Positions 54,193 to 62,810 of a stretch of DNA of 64,000 bases are shown here, piece by piece; the first letter of the stretch is position 1; each line of letters opens with the position of its first letter. The DNA is from Couchioplanes caeruleus (GTDB lineage Bacteria; Actinomycetota; Actinomycetes; Mycobacteriales; Micromonosporaceae): NCBI RefSeq assembly GCF_003751945.1, contig NZ_RJKL01000001.1, positions 7,148,501 through 7,212,500 of the forward strand. The letters are read 5' to 3'. The notes beneath the pieces were generated by a model that was not told where the DNA came from, searched no databases, and worked only from the letters and a program-made list of their open reading frames with translations. The translations under genes and the position numbers were made by a program.

Positions 54193-54332
54193 GGCGAGAG
54201 GTCCAGGGAAACGGACCGGGAGCAATCCCGACACCGCGCCCTGGACCTACTCAGCGGGGGCGCTCGATCAGCGCAGATAATGCCCTTCGGGCAACCGCCA
54301 TGCCGGCATCCGAAGGCAGCGCATCTGGTTGA

Positions 54333-54899
54333 TCAGGTAGCGGGCCGGACCAGCACGGCGGTCAAGCTCGCGACAATGGCGAGGCCGACAATTGCACGGC
54401 CGGCCAGGGTGAAGCGTCGGGCGGAGTCGGCCGAGCTGTCGAGGAGTACGAGTATCCGACAGACCGCATACAGCAACCCGCCGGCTCCGAAAGCCAGGCG
54501 CGCCACGTGCACGCCTGTACGGTAGGCGTCCAGACCGGGAGCGGCCCCGAACGCGGCCCACACGAACTCGCTGTCGGGAGGGTCCGGCAGCAACCCGACG
54601 CCCGGCGCAGCAAGCAACGCCGCCACCGCCAGTGTCAGCAAGTACCGCCATCCGTCGGCGCGGCGGTCTGCCACCAGGAGGAGGCCGATCGCAGCAGGGA
54701 CACCGGCGATCGTGGCCCATCCTGCGATCGCCACCGCGCGGGGTGCACAATCCGTGGCTTGGCAGGTCAAACGCAGTATCTGTGGGGTCAGCCAGATATT
54801 GACGGCGTAGAGAAATCCGACCAGGGAAAGCACCACCGCGAGCTGAACCAGCGCGGTGCCATCCCGGCGAGCATTGTGTTTCCCCATTGCCGTGATCAT
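54333..54899 (-). CDS. Polytopic membrane protein of unknown function
   Basis: The ATG at 54899 (or 54887) gives about 188 residues with five hydrophobic helices (such as LVQLAVVLSLVGFLYAVNIW and YLLTLAVAALLAAPGVGL). Two Cys in LTCQATDCAPRAV may form an external disulphide. No family is recognised, and the flanking genes give no functional clue. Confidence 0.6.
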   Translation of the reverse strand: MITAMGKHNARRDGTALVQLAVVLSLVGFLYAVNIWLTPQILRLTCQATDCAPRAVAIAGWATIAGVPAAIGLLLVADRRADGWRYLLTLAVAALLAAPGVGLLPDPPDSEFVWAAFGAAPGLDAYRTGVHVARLAFGAGGLLYAVCRILVLLDSSADSARRFTLAGRAIVGLAIVASLTAVLVRPAT

Positions 54900-55204
54900 G
54901 GAGCGTGGCTCAGGACGGCACAAGCAACGCGACCGTCGACGCGCAGAGGTTTCGAGCTCGCCCGCCGCAAGACGACTCGGCCATGCAACTGGACGCTCCA
55001 CAGTTCCAGAGCCAGAGCCCACCTCTGGCCCCGTCTACGGGTGAGTTTCGGCTCCACACGTCGATCACCAAAACCCTTGATCACGAAGAAGTCTTGGACC
55101 CACTTGAGTCGCTGCGCTCGAAGTGCGCCGCCACACTCCGTGACGAACCGGTGCGTCTCGGCGGCGGTGGCATCCGGCACGGAAGCACCGCACCTTCCGC
55201 TCAT
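54896..55204 (-). CDS. Possible small ORF upstream of the membrane protein
   Basis: An ATG at 55204 opens 102 residues. The segment HRFVTECGGALRAQRLKWVQ and DFFVIKGFG looks protein-like, but the rest is arginine-rich. It overlaps the next start by 4 bases. It could be a gene remnant or a chance frame. Confidence 0.25.
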   Translation of the reverse strand: MSGRCGASVPDATAAETHRFVTECGGALRAQRLKWVQDFFVIKGFGDRRVEPKLTRRRGQRWALALELWSVQLHGRVVLRRASSKPLRVDGRVACAVLSHAP

Positions 55205-55264
55205 GGCAGGTCGCTAGGCGGCGGTCCCGGCCGTCACACTCCGTTACTCACACCTGAGGTGTGC

Positions 55265-56365
55265 CTATGTCCCAGGGTGGGGAAAGGCGACCTCCGGGAA
55301 CCGGGGACACGGCCCGTCGAGCAACGGCCGCGGCAGTCCCCGCAGGTGCCGGTCGAGGAACGCGGCCACGTACGTGCTGGTGATCTGTGCGCCGCGGGCA
55401 CCCGGCAGCATGCCAGGCAACGGGCCGGTGGCCTGGTCGGCGATCTCGGGATAGTCGATGAACGAGAAGTGCCCGGCGCCGGAGACGGTGATCCACCGTT
55501 TCCACCCGGTCAGCTCCGCCCATCCTCGATCCCACGAGTCGTCCTTGCCGGGGGAATGCTCGGCCGCGCTGCCGAGCAGCAGGAACGGTCGATCGAGACC
55601 AGCCGGCGCCGCGAAGAGCGAGCCGTCCAGATCCGCGCCCGCGTCGATGCGCCGGTCCGCCCGCATGGCGGCCACCGCGCTCGCTCCTCCGATCGAGTGC
55701 CCGACCATGGCGATCCGCCGAGGGTCCAGCCGGGTGCGCCAGGCGGAGGACCGAGCGAGCAGGCGGTCCAGCACAAACGAGACGTCGGCGGCCCGGCCCC
55801 GCGCGACCTTCGGATAGTCGCCGGCCGCGCACGCGAGGCAGGTGGTCACCCGCCCGTCGGGGAACGTGACCGCGAACGCCTCGTAGGTGTGATCGATCCC
55901 GGCGACGACATACCCCCGGCTGGCGAGATCTTCGGCGAGGCCGGTCAGGCTCGAGCGTGGCAGCGTGAAGCCCGGCGACAGCACGACCAGCGGGGCGCGC
56001 CCCGGCCGTGGTGCGGCGTCGACCCCGGCATTCGTGCGCACCGTGCTGAGCGCCTCGGGCGGCACGTCCGTTCGCTGGGACCCCTGCAGGATCAGCTCCG
56101 ATTCCCGGGGCGTGACATATGGAGCGGTCGCGGTCACCTTGCCGGCCGCCGGGTACCAGAGCGAGACCATGAGCTCGCGCCGCTGTCCGGGAACCCAGGG
56201 ATCGTCTCGAGAGTCGTCGCGCAGGTGCATGCTGGTGACGCCTACGGGCAGCGGACCGGTCGGAGCGCCCAGGCTGAGCGCCGGCGGCGCCGCCGGCACG
56301 GATGCGGGTGATGCGGGCGCGGGAGCGCCGTTGAGCGCCAGGACGGCGGCGAGGACGAGTTTCAT
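55265..56365 (-). CDS. Secreted alpha/beta hydrolase (PAF-acetylhydrolase-like)
   Basis: The 366-residue protein starts with a short signal (MKLVLAAVLALNG) and a Pro/Ala linker. The core shows ELMVSLWYPA, the oxyanion region PLVVLSPGFTLPR, the nucleophile elbow GHSIGGASA (Ser near residue 218), an Asp in ADLDGSLFA and the catalytic His in GAGHFSFIDYP. This matches the platelet-activating-factor acetylhydrolase/lipase group acting on small esters outside the cell. Confidence 0.85.
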   Translation of the reverse strand: MKLVLAAVLALNGAPAPASPASVPAAPPALSLGAPTGPLPVGVTSMHLRDDSRDDPWVPGQRRELMVSLWYPAAGKVTATAPYVTPRESELILQGSQRTDVPPEALSTVRTNAGVDAAPRPGRAPLVVLSPGFTLPRSSLTGLAEDLASRGYVVAGIDHTYEAFAVTFPDGRVTTCLACAAGDYPKVARGRAADVSFVLDRLLARSSAWRTRLDPRRIAMVGHSIGGASAVAAMRADRRIDAGADLDGSLFAAPAGLDRPFLLLGSAAEHSPGKDDSWDRGWAELTGWKRWITVSGAGHFSFIDYPEIADQATGPLPGMLPGARGAQITSTYVAAFLDRHLRGLPRPLLDGPCPRFPEVAFPHPGT

Positions 56366-56417
56366 GTGGACAGTCTTGCCGCCGGGATGCCCCGGGACAT
56401 CGGGTGATCCCCTTAAG

Positions 56418-56800
56418 TCAGGTTGTCTTGACTAGGTGACACAGGTGCGTCAGGCCGGAGAGGGGCGTCCGGTTCCTCGGTTCTCCCGAGATCGCATCGA
56501 ACCAGCGGATCTCGTCGGTGCGCCCAGATAGAGCAGGCTCGCGTCGCCGTTCAAACCAAGGCCGCGGATCGGCGACGGCGCCGTGAGCCGGGTGCGGGAG
56601 GTGCCGTCGAGCACCGTCACGGTCGTGCCCGTGCCCACGTACGCCCGGGTGCCCGCCAGCGCGAGGGCGGCCGGGCCCGTCAGCCGGCCGCCGGCCGGGT
56701 CGACGGCGATCGCGTGCGACTCCGCCGAGCCCTCCCCGAACGGATGCGGCAGGTCCAGGCAATATGCCCATCGCTGCTCGAGCCCGAGGCAGGTGCACAT
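56418..56800 (-). pseudogene. Beta-propeller protein, C-terminal fragment with frameshift
   Basis: The minus frame reads AVDPAGGRLTGPAALALAGT, AYVGTGTTVTVLDGTSRTRL and IRGLGLNGDASLLYLG. Near 56515 it must shift to reach TDEIRWFDAISGEPRNR and HLCHLVKTT before the stop at 56418. The pattern is WD40/PQQ-like blades. The N-terminal part is missing. Confidence 0.55.
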
Positions 56801-57003
56801 CTGGAGGCTGTGGCCTCTCGATCGCGAATCGACCGAAGCGAGATAACTGATGAGTGGCGCGACTGGTAGGTGGCGCAGTGCATTCTTCTGCCGCGCAGCG
56901 TGAGCGTTAGCCACTACCGCGGTGACCACCGGTACGCGCCGCTCTAACCTTCAACGTGCGCGCACGTAGATGCGCGCGTGTCCACCCTTGGTTGAATGAC
57001 GCC

Positions 57004-57297
57004 ATGAACCCGAACGACACCGAACCGTCCCCCGACCGTTTCCGCCTCACGGTCGACGGTGATGTCTTCGACGTGGCGTACGACCCGACGCAGCCCGGCG
57101 CCTATCACTACACGCGACTCACCGGTCCTGCGCCGGGCTACGGGTTCACCAGCCGACGGTCCGATCACGTCAGAAGCACGACAGCCCAGCACGTAGAGGC
57201 GATTCGCTCCTTCCTCGGCATGGTGGATCCCGTGACCGGCTACATCGAGGACGACCCGGACGACGACGGCGAGGACGACGACACCCCCGACCAGTGA
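57004..57297 (+). CDS. Small acidic hypothetical protein
   Basis: An ATG at 57004 gives 97 residues with a beta-rich core (FRLTVDGDVFDVAYDPTQPG, YHYTRL, YGFTSRR) and an Asp/Glu-rich tail. Codon use is typical of the genome. Unknown function. Confidence 0.55.
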   Translation: MNPNDTEPSPDRFRLTVDGDVFDVAYDPTQPGAYHYTRLTGPAPGYGFTSRRSDHVRSTTAQHVEAIRSFLGMVDPVTGYIEDDPDDDGEDDDTPDQ

Positions 57298-57605
57298 CTC
57301 CACCGGCACTCCAAACGGCCGAGCATCCTCGCAGACCCATCCAGTCATGCCGCCGTCCGTGCGCGCTCACCCGCACACCGTGACGGCAGATGCCGGGCGT
57401 CCTGTCATGCCGCGACGGGCATGATCAGCTGCGTTGGGTGATCACTCGCCTGGCGCCGTTGTCGTCACGGCGCGTAAGCGCCTCCGGGGTTCCGAATAGC
57501 GACGCGGGCGGGGCCAGTTCTCGTCCAAACCTGTCCGCGGCGCAGCCGGGTGGGGCCAAAACCCGTTCGTAGATGGAGCCGGTTCTCGGTTCTGGCACAC
57601 GAAAT
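57298..57605. other. Gap left of IS1182 copy A
   Basis: No gene is supported. It ends with ggttctggcacacgaaat, the partial copy of the short repeat that is the insertion target. Confidence 0.4.
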
Positions 57606-59432
57606 GGATGCCGTTGGTGATCTTGATGGCTACTCTGCCGCCGGCTGGAACATCTGTTGCAGTGGGGTGCGCGGGCGGCGGTTGCGTCCTGGCCGGTGTT
57701 GATCGAGTCGGATGATGTTGGCTGCTGCGGCGGTGAGGACGTGTTGCACGTGCGTTTTGGCGAGTCCGCGGTATCGGCACTGGCGTAGCCCGTGAGCGCG
57801 AACGGTTTCTGAGACCGTGGATTCAGCGCCTGCACGTAGGTGGTAACGCTTTTTCCAGTCCGCGGTTTTCTGCTGGGTTCGTGCCGTGTTCTGAATCTTC
57901 TGTAACGGCTCGGGGAGCAGGAGCAGATGCCGGCCTTTCCCATCGACGTTGCCCGTGCACTGCCGGCGAGCGGTGCAGGTGCGGCAGTCGGCTCGCCGAA
58001 ACAGCACGGACAGGCGGGGCTTGCGATCTGCCAGAGTGGGCTTCCACGCCGGGCTGGTGGCTCCCTGCGGGCAGGTGACGGTGTGGTCCTGCCAGTTGAC
58101 CTGGAAGTCCTCCTTAGCGAAGCCAGGTCGTTCGCCGGCGCGGGGATCCTCACGGACCGGACCGACAACCGTGATGTCGTGTTCGACTGCCGCCCGATGA
58201 ATGACTTCCGGCGTGACATAACCACTATCGACCAAGTGCTCGGCGGGCGCGACCTTGTTCGTCGTCAACGCGGCGTGGATGGCGTCGACAGCGGTGATGT
58301 CCTGTTCGGGTGCCGGGGTCGTCACGACATGCACAATCAAATTCGGATTGTCGCCGCCGCAGGTTTCTGTTTGGTGATCCTTGTAGCCGACCCATTCGAC
58401 CTTGCCCGGCTTATGACTGAACCGGGCCTCGGGGTCATGCGGGGAAACGATCTCCGCTGTTGACCACGGCACTCGAGCAGGCTCCGTATCGTCATCGTTG
58501 GTGGCGGTGTTGCGGCGGGCGGTGCCGTCACGGCTGCGACGCGCTCGCGACATCTTCGCGTCGCGCCAGCGCAGCGTGCCGGTCTCGTCGTACCAGTACT
58601 GCTGAATCCAGACCCGGCGAAGAACATCGACCGCCGGTTCCCGTGCCGCCTGCGCCGGAGCGGACCCGGCGTAGACAGCCTGCAGTAGCCATGCGCCGTC
58701 GGCGCCGACCTGCTCGACATAGGCGATGATCGCTTGCGCGCCGCCCGGTTGCCGTTCATGGCGCACCGAACGGCCGTAACGACCAGCCCAGTGTGCGGGC
58801 ATGACTGCGGCCAACCACACCTCGTCGACCTTGGCCAACGCCTCCAGCGCGGCACGCATGGTCTCTGCCACCAACTCGACGCGGTTGAGCCGGCGCACCG
58901 CGGCCAGAACATGGGTGGAGTCAGTGCGTGCACGACCCCGGCGTTTCACCAGACCGGCTTCAGCCAGCCGATGGACCATCACCGCCAGCAGCCGGTCCGC
59001 CCGATCATCCACAGCGAGCCGGTCGCGGAACTCGCTGAGCACCGAGTGGTCGAACCCAGGCTCACTCAGCTCCATACCCAGGGCGTATTTCCAGTCGATC
59101 CGGCATGCCACCGCTCGAGCAGCCTGACGATCGGTCAGGTTTTCCGCGTACTGCAACACCGACACCAACGCCAACCGCGCAGGCGAAACCCCACGCCGCC
59201 CGTCCACCGGAAACCAGCCAGCGAAGTCGTCATCAATGAACAACTCCTGCAGCAGGTCCCGCACCCGCATCGCCGGCGTGCCCTTCGGGCTCGCCGCCCA
59301 CGCAACCCGCGCCGTCTCCACAGGAATAGCCCTACCCGAGCCGCAACCCATCGACATCAGGCGATCACACCAGCAGGCCCACCCCCACCTCACCCGACAC
59401 GCCGGACCCATCCAAGATCACCAACAGCATCC
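57606..59432 (-). mobile_element. IS1182-family element, copy A (1827 bp)
   Basis: Imperfect terminal repeats (ggatgccgttggtgatcttg at the transposase 3' side, ggatgctgttggtgatcttg at the other) bound the element. A 5-base gaaat direct repeat flanks it. It appears identical in sequence to copy B and lies in inverted orientation to it. Confidence 0.85.
57630..59357 (-). CDS. IS1182-family transposase, copy A
   Basis: From the ATG at 59357 there are 575 residues; the frame is also open a little upstream. Features are the N-terminal LQELFIDDDFAGWFPVDGRR region and the first DDE Asp in RARTDSTHVLAA. The second Asp region is HLVDSGYVTPEVI and the C-terminal region is HLRAGAESTVSETVRAHGLR with the Glu. 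A Cys cluster CRTCTARRQC lies in between. The product is identical to that of copy B. Intact. Confidence 0.9.
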   Translation of the reverse strand: MSMGCGSGRAIPVETARVAWAASPKGTPAMRVRDLLQELFIDDDFAGWFPVDGRRGVSPARLALVSVLQYAENLTDRQAARAVACRIDWKYALGMELSEPGFDHSVLSEFRDRLAVDDRADRLLAVMVHRLAEAGLVKRRGRARTDSTHVLAAVRRLNRVELVAETMRAALEALAKVDEVWLAAVMPAHWAGRYGRSVRHERQPGGAQAIIAYVEQVGADGAWLLQAVYAGSAPAQAAREPAVDVLRRVWIQQYWYDETGTLRWRDAKMSRARRSRDGTARRNTATNDDDTEPARVPWSTAEIVSPHDPEARFSHKPGKVEWVGYKDHQTETCGGDNPNLIVHVVTTPAPEQDITAVDAIHAALTTNKVAPAEHLVDSGYVTPEVIHRAAVEHDITVVGPVREDPRAGERPGFAKEDFQVNWQDHTVTCPQGATSPAWKPTLADRKPRLSVLFRRADCRTCTARRQCTGNVDGKGRHLLLLPEPLQKIQNTARTQQKTADWKKRYHLRAGAESTVSETVRAHGLRQCRYRGLAKTHVQHVLTAAAANIIRLDQHRPGRNRRPRTPLQQMFQPAAE

Positions 59433-59475
59433 GAAATGTGGTCGGCCGGTCGACGACACTGTCGGCATTCCTTGG

Positions 59476-60036
59476 TCAACAGAGACGTATACCCATGCCG
59501 TTCAACAACGTACGGAGCCCGTTGTCGGGCGGCTCGCCATCAGAACGGGGCTCGTAGGCGTTGTTGTGGGTCGAAAGAGGGTGCGGCGGTGGCAGGTATG
59601 CTCGCGCGGTCGACACGGAAGGCTTGCGCTTGCGGCTCAGGGGCGCTGCGCTCTCGCAGGCATGGATCTCGGGTTCGGCCAAGGGTGCCAGCCAATCCGG
59701 TAGGGCCGGGCGAGCCGGCTGAAAGTCGCGAAGTGCCGTCCTCGGGTCGTCGAGACGGCGGAACACGATGACGCCACGGATGTACAGCATTGTGGCCCGA
59801 TCTTGCGGACCTGGCAGCCACCCGCCGATAGCAAGGTCGACGGCGTGAACAGCGTTGCGCGGCTGACCACGCAGCAGAGCGTCAGCCACGTACACCAGCC
59901 AAGGATCGAGGTGTGGGCCGCCGCCCGCTCCGATCCAGCCCTTCGCCCAGCGATGAGCACCGACTCCGTCGCCGGTGCGCAAGCAGGCCATCGCGTGTTC
60001 GCGGTACGCCGCAGCTGGTAGCAGTGGTTGAGACAT
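59476..60036 (-). CDS. Hypothetical protein between the two IS1182 copies
   Basis: An ATG at 60036 gives 186 residues with helix-rich, TPR-like composition (YREHAMACLRTGDGVGAHRW, WLVYVADALLRGQPRNAVHA, ATMLYIRGVIVFRRLDDPRT) and a Pro-rich tail. The end at 59476 lies close to the IS, so the 3' part may be altered by the insertion. No named family. Confidence 0.5.
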   Translation of the reverse strand: MSQPLLPAAAYREHAMACLRTGDGVGAHRWAKGWIGAGGGPHLDPWLVYVADALLRGQPRNAVHAVDLAIGGWLPGPQDRATMLYIRGVIVFRRLDDPRTALRDFQPARPALPDWLAPLAEPEIHACESAAPLSRKRKPSVSTARAYLPPPHPLSTHNNAYEPRSDGEPPDNGLRTLLNGMGIRLC

Positions 60037-60192
60037 AAGATCATTATCGTCGGCGGACTGGCCCGTTCCCCCGAATGGCGGTTGGGTGTCGACCGGACAG
60101 CAACCCCGCTTGTGAAGCAGGTCAAGCCGGCAGTAGCTGGATCGTCGCGTCATTCAGCGGGTGCGAGCCGTCAGGAAGAACGATCACACTTC

Positions 60193-62019
60193 GGATGCTG
60201 TTGGTGATCTTGGATGGGTCCGGCGTGTCGGGTGAGGTGGGGGTGGGCCTGCTGGTGTGATCGCCTGATGTCGATGGGTTGCGGCTCGGGTAGGGCTATT
60301 CCTGTGGAGACGGCGCGGGTTGCGTGGGCGGCGAGCCCGAAGGGCACGCCGGCGATGCGGGTGCGGGACCTGCTGCAGGAGTTGTTCATTGATGACGACT
60401 TCGCTGGCTGGTTTCCGGTGGACGGGCGGCGTGGGGTTTCGCCTGCGCGGTTGGCGTTGGTGTCGGTGTTGCAGTACGCGGAAAACCTGACCGATCGTCA
60501 GGCTGCTCGAGCGGTGGCATGCCGGATCGACTGGAAATACGCCCTGGGTATGGAGCTGAGTGAGCCTGGGTTCGACCACTCGGTGCTCAGCGAGTTCCGC
60601 GACCGGCTCGCTGTGGATGATCGGGCGGACCGGCTGCTGGCGGTGATGGTCCATCGGCTGGCTGAAGCCGGTCTGGTGAAACGCCGGGGTCGTGCACGCA
60701 CTGACTCCACCCATGTTCTGGCCGCGGTGCGCCGGCTCAACCGCGTCGAGTTGGTGGCAGAGACCATGCGTGCCGCGCTGGAGGCGTTGGCCAAGGTCGA
60801 CGAGGTGTGGTTGGCCGCAGTCATGCCCGCACACTGGGCTGGTCGTTACGGCCGTTCGGTGCGCCATGAACGGCAACCGGGCGGCGCGCAAGCGATCATC
60901 GCCTATGTCGAGCAGGTCGGCGCCGACGGCGCATGGCTACTGCAGGCTGTCTACGCCGGGTCCGCTCCGGCGCAGGCGGCACGGGAACCGGCGGTCGATG
61001 TTCTTCGCCGGGTCTGGATTCAGCAGTACTGGTACGACGAGACCGGCACGCTGCGCTGGCGCGACGCGAAGATGTCGCGAGCGCGTCGCAGCCGTGACGG
61101 CACCGCCCGCCGCAACACCGCCACCAACGATGACGATACGGAGCCTGCTCGAGTGCCGTGGTCAACAGCGGAGATCGTTTCCCCGCATGACCCCGAGGCC
61201 CGGTTCAGTCATAAGCCGGGCAAGGTCGAATGGGTCGGCTACAAGGATCACCAAACAGAAACCTGCGGCGGCGACAATCCGAATTTGATTGTGCATGTCG
61301 TGACGACCCCGGCACCCGAACAGGACATCACCGCTGTCGACGCCATCCACGCCGCGTTGACGACGAACAAGGTCGCGCCCGCCGAGCACTTGGTCGATAG
61401 TGGTTATGTCACGCCGGAAGTCATTCATCGGGCGGCAGTCGAACACGACATCACGGTTGTCGGTCCGGTCCGTGAGGATCCCCGCGCCGGCGAACGACCT
61501 GGCTTCGCTAAGGAGGACTTCCAGGTCAACTGGCAGGACCACACCGTCACCTGCCCGCAGGGAGCCACCAGCCCGGCGTGGAAGCCCACTCTGGCAGATC
61601 GCAAGCCCCGCCTGTCCGTGCTGTTTCGGCGAGCCGACTGCCGCACCTGCACCGCTCGCCGGCAGTGCACGGGCAACGTCGATGGGAAAGGCCGGCATCT
61701 GCTCCTGCTCCCCGAGCCGTTACAGAAGATTCAGAACACGGCACGAACCCAGCAGAAAACCGCGGACTGGAAAAAGCGTTACCACCTACGTGCAGGCGCT
61801 GAATCCACGGTCTCAGAAACCGTTCGCGCTCACGGGCTACGCCAGTGCCGATACCGCGGACTCGCCAAAACGCACGTGCAACACGTCCTCACCGCCGCAG
61901 CAGCCAACATCATCCGACTCGATCAACACCGGCCAGGACGCAACCGCCGCCCGCGCACCCCACTGCAACAGATGTTCCAGCCGGCGGCAGAGTAGCCATC
62001 AAGATCACCAACGGCATCC
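60193..62019 (+). mobile_element. IS1182-family element, copy B (1827 bp)
   Basis: Same length and ends as copy A but plus-strand orientation. A 5-base acttc direct repeat flanks it (60188-60192 and 62020-62024). Distinct duplications for A and B show two separate insertions. Confidence 0.85.
60268..61995 (+). CDS. IS1182-family transposase, copy B
   Basis: The 575-residue product appears identical to copy A over its whole length, so one copy is a very recent transposition product. DDE residues are intact. Confidence 0.9.
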   Translation: MSMGCGSGRAIPVETARVAWAASPKGTPAMRVRDLLQELFIDDDFAGWFPVDGRRGVSPARLALVSVLQYAENLTDRQAARAVACRIDWKYALGMELSEPGFDHSVLSEFRDRLAVDDRADRLLAVMVHRLAEAGLVKRRGRARTDSTHVLAAVRRLNRVELVAETMRAALEALAKVDEVWLAAVMPAHWAGRYGRSVRHERQPGGAQAIIAYVEQVGADGAWLLQAVYAGSAPAQAAREPAVDVLRRVWIQQYWYDETGTLRWRDAKMSRARRSRDGTARRNTATNDDDTEPARVPWSTAEIVSPHDPEARFSHKPGKVEWVGYKDHQTETCGGDNPNLIVHVVTTPAPEQDITAVDAIHAALTTNKVAPAEHLVDSGYVTPEVIHRAAVEHDITVVGPVREDPRAGERPGFAKEDFQVNWQDHTVTCPQGATSPAWKPTLADRKPRLSVLFRRADCRTCTARRQCTGNVDGKGRHLLLLPEPLQKIQNTARTQQKTADWKKRYHLRAGAESTVSETVRAHGLRQCRYRGLAKTHVQHVLTAAAANIIRLDQHRPGRNRRPRTPLQQMFQPAAE

Positions 62020-62020
62020 A

Positions 62021-62057
62021 CTTCGTGTGCCAGAACCCAGAGGTGGTTGTTGTAGCC
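62021..62057 (-). repeat. GYNNHLW-encoding short repeat, copy Y (target of IS1182 copy B)
   Basis: Read on the minus strand it begins ggctacaacaaccacctctg, then ggttctggcacacgaag, nearly identical to 52043-52082. The IS inserted immediately beside it. Confidence 0.6.
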
Positions 62058-62186
62058 AACACCGGGCATGCGGCGAAGCGCTACACGGCCGTGTCGATTC
62101 CCGGATCCGGCAGACGGGCGGCTCGGCCCATGGACCCGCGTCCGTGTCCGTCGTGCTGCTTTTCTCGAGCGCCGGGCCAGTCGGCG

Positions 62187-62651
62187 TCAGGGGTGTAGAC
62201 CGAGCTCGGCTTGCTCCTGAGGGCTGAGGTAGTCGACCGCGAGGCGTCGGGCGATGTAGTCGACCAACGACGTCGAGGTGGGAATGTCCGGGTCGGCGGT
62301 GTGCCCGGCCGGCTCGAATCGCTGGTTGAGCAAGCCCCGCACGACCTCGCGCAAGGGCACGTCGTGCTGCAAAGCCAGCGAGGTCATCATGGACAGCGCC
62401 TCACATAGGCCGGACAGGGTCGAGCCCTGCTTGCTGACCCGCAGGAACACCTCGCCGGGGCGACCGTCCGGCAGCTCGGTGATGGTCAGGCTGCCCTCGA
62501 TGCCGGCGAGGTCCAGATCGTAGGTGACACCGCGCCGCGATCGAGCCGGGCACCGCCGGATCGGGTCGGCCCGCGGGTCGCCTCCGGCGCGGGCAGCCGG
62601 TACGGTCATCGACCGGCGGATGTCGGCGACCTTCTCCACGGCGATGCTCAT
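62187..62651 (-). CDS. Stand-alone NrdJ-type C-terminal domain protein
   Basis: The 154-residue protein matches the C-terminal region of class II (B12-dependent) ribonucleotide reductases. It shows GSLTITELPDGRPGEVFLRV, SKQGSTLSGLCEALSMMTSL, NQRFEPAGHTADPDIPTSTS and LVDYIARRLAVDYLSPQEQA. The catalytic barrel is absent, so it cannot reduce nucleotides alone. It could bind or regulate the full enzyme or act as a metal/nucleotide-binding scaffold. Its divergent neighbour is lexA, which suggests damage-linked expression. Confidence 0.8.
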   Translation of the reverse strand: MSIAVEKVADIRRSMTVPAARAGGDPRADPIRRCPARSRRGVTYDLDLAGIEGSLTITELPDGRPGEVFLRVSKQGSTLSGLCEALSMMTSLALQHDVPLREVVRGLLNQRFEPAGHTADPDIPTSTSLVDYIARRLAVDYLSPQEQAELGLHP

Positions 62652-62773
62652 GTGCTGCTCCCGATCTCGTCGTGGCGGGCGTTACACGCGACCGGCCACG
62701 CGCCTTATGTAGTGCGTTTCGCGCGCTACCGCGGTGTGGCCCAGCTCGGAGCGGGCACTCCGCGATCATGCAT

Positions 62774-62793
62774 GCTAGTACAACTGTACGAAC
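62774..62793. promoter_or_regulatory. Putative LexA operator region
   Basis: GTAC-AACT-GTAC-GAAC occurs about 18-33 bases before the lexA start, in the 159-base divergent gap. The GAAC half agrees with actinobacterial SOS boxes, but the full inverted repeat is imperfect. Autoregulation is expected from the family. Confidence 0.4.
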
Positions 62794-62810
62794 GCCGGTA
62801 TGGTGACGTG

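Larger units (their letters stand above)
52250..54250 (+). mobile_element. Group II intron with maturase ORF (5' boundary not resolved)
   Basis: The maturase gene, a canonical domain V (54159-54192) and a domain VI-like hairpin (54200-54208 pairing with 54239-54247, ending cctactc) define the 3' half. A structured RNA-like region with gccgtagtagtccgaggccg and gggaaagccgg precedes the ORF, as in related introns. The 5' splice site is somewhere between about 52200 and 52500, so the given start is approximate. Confidence 0.75.
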
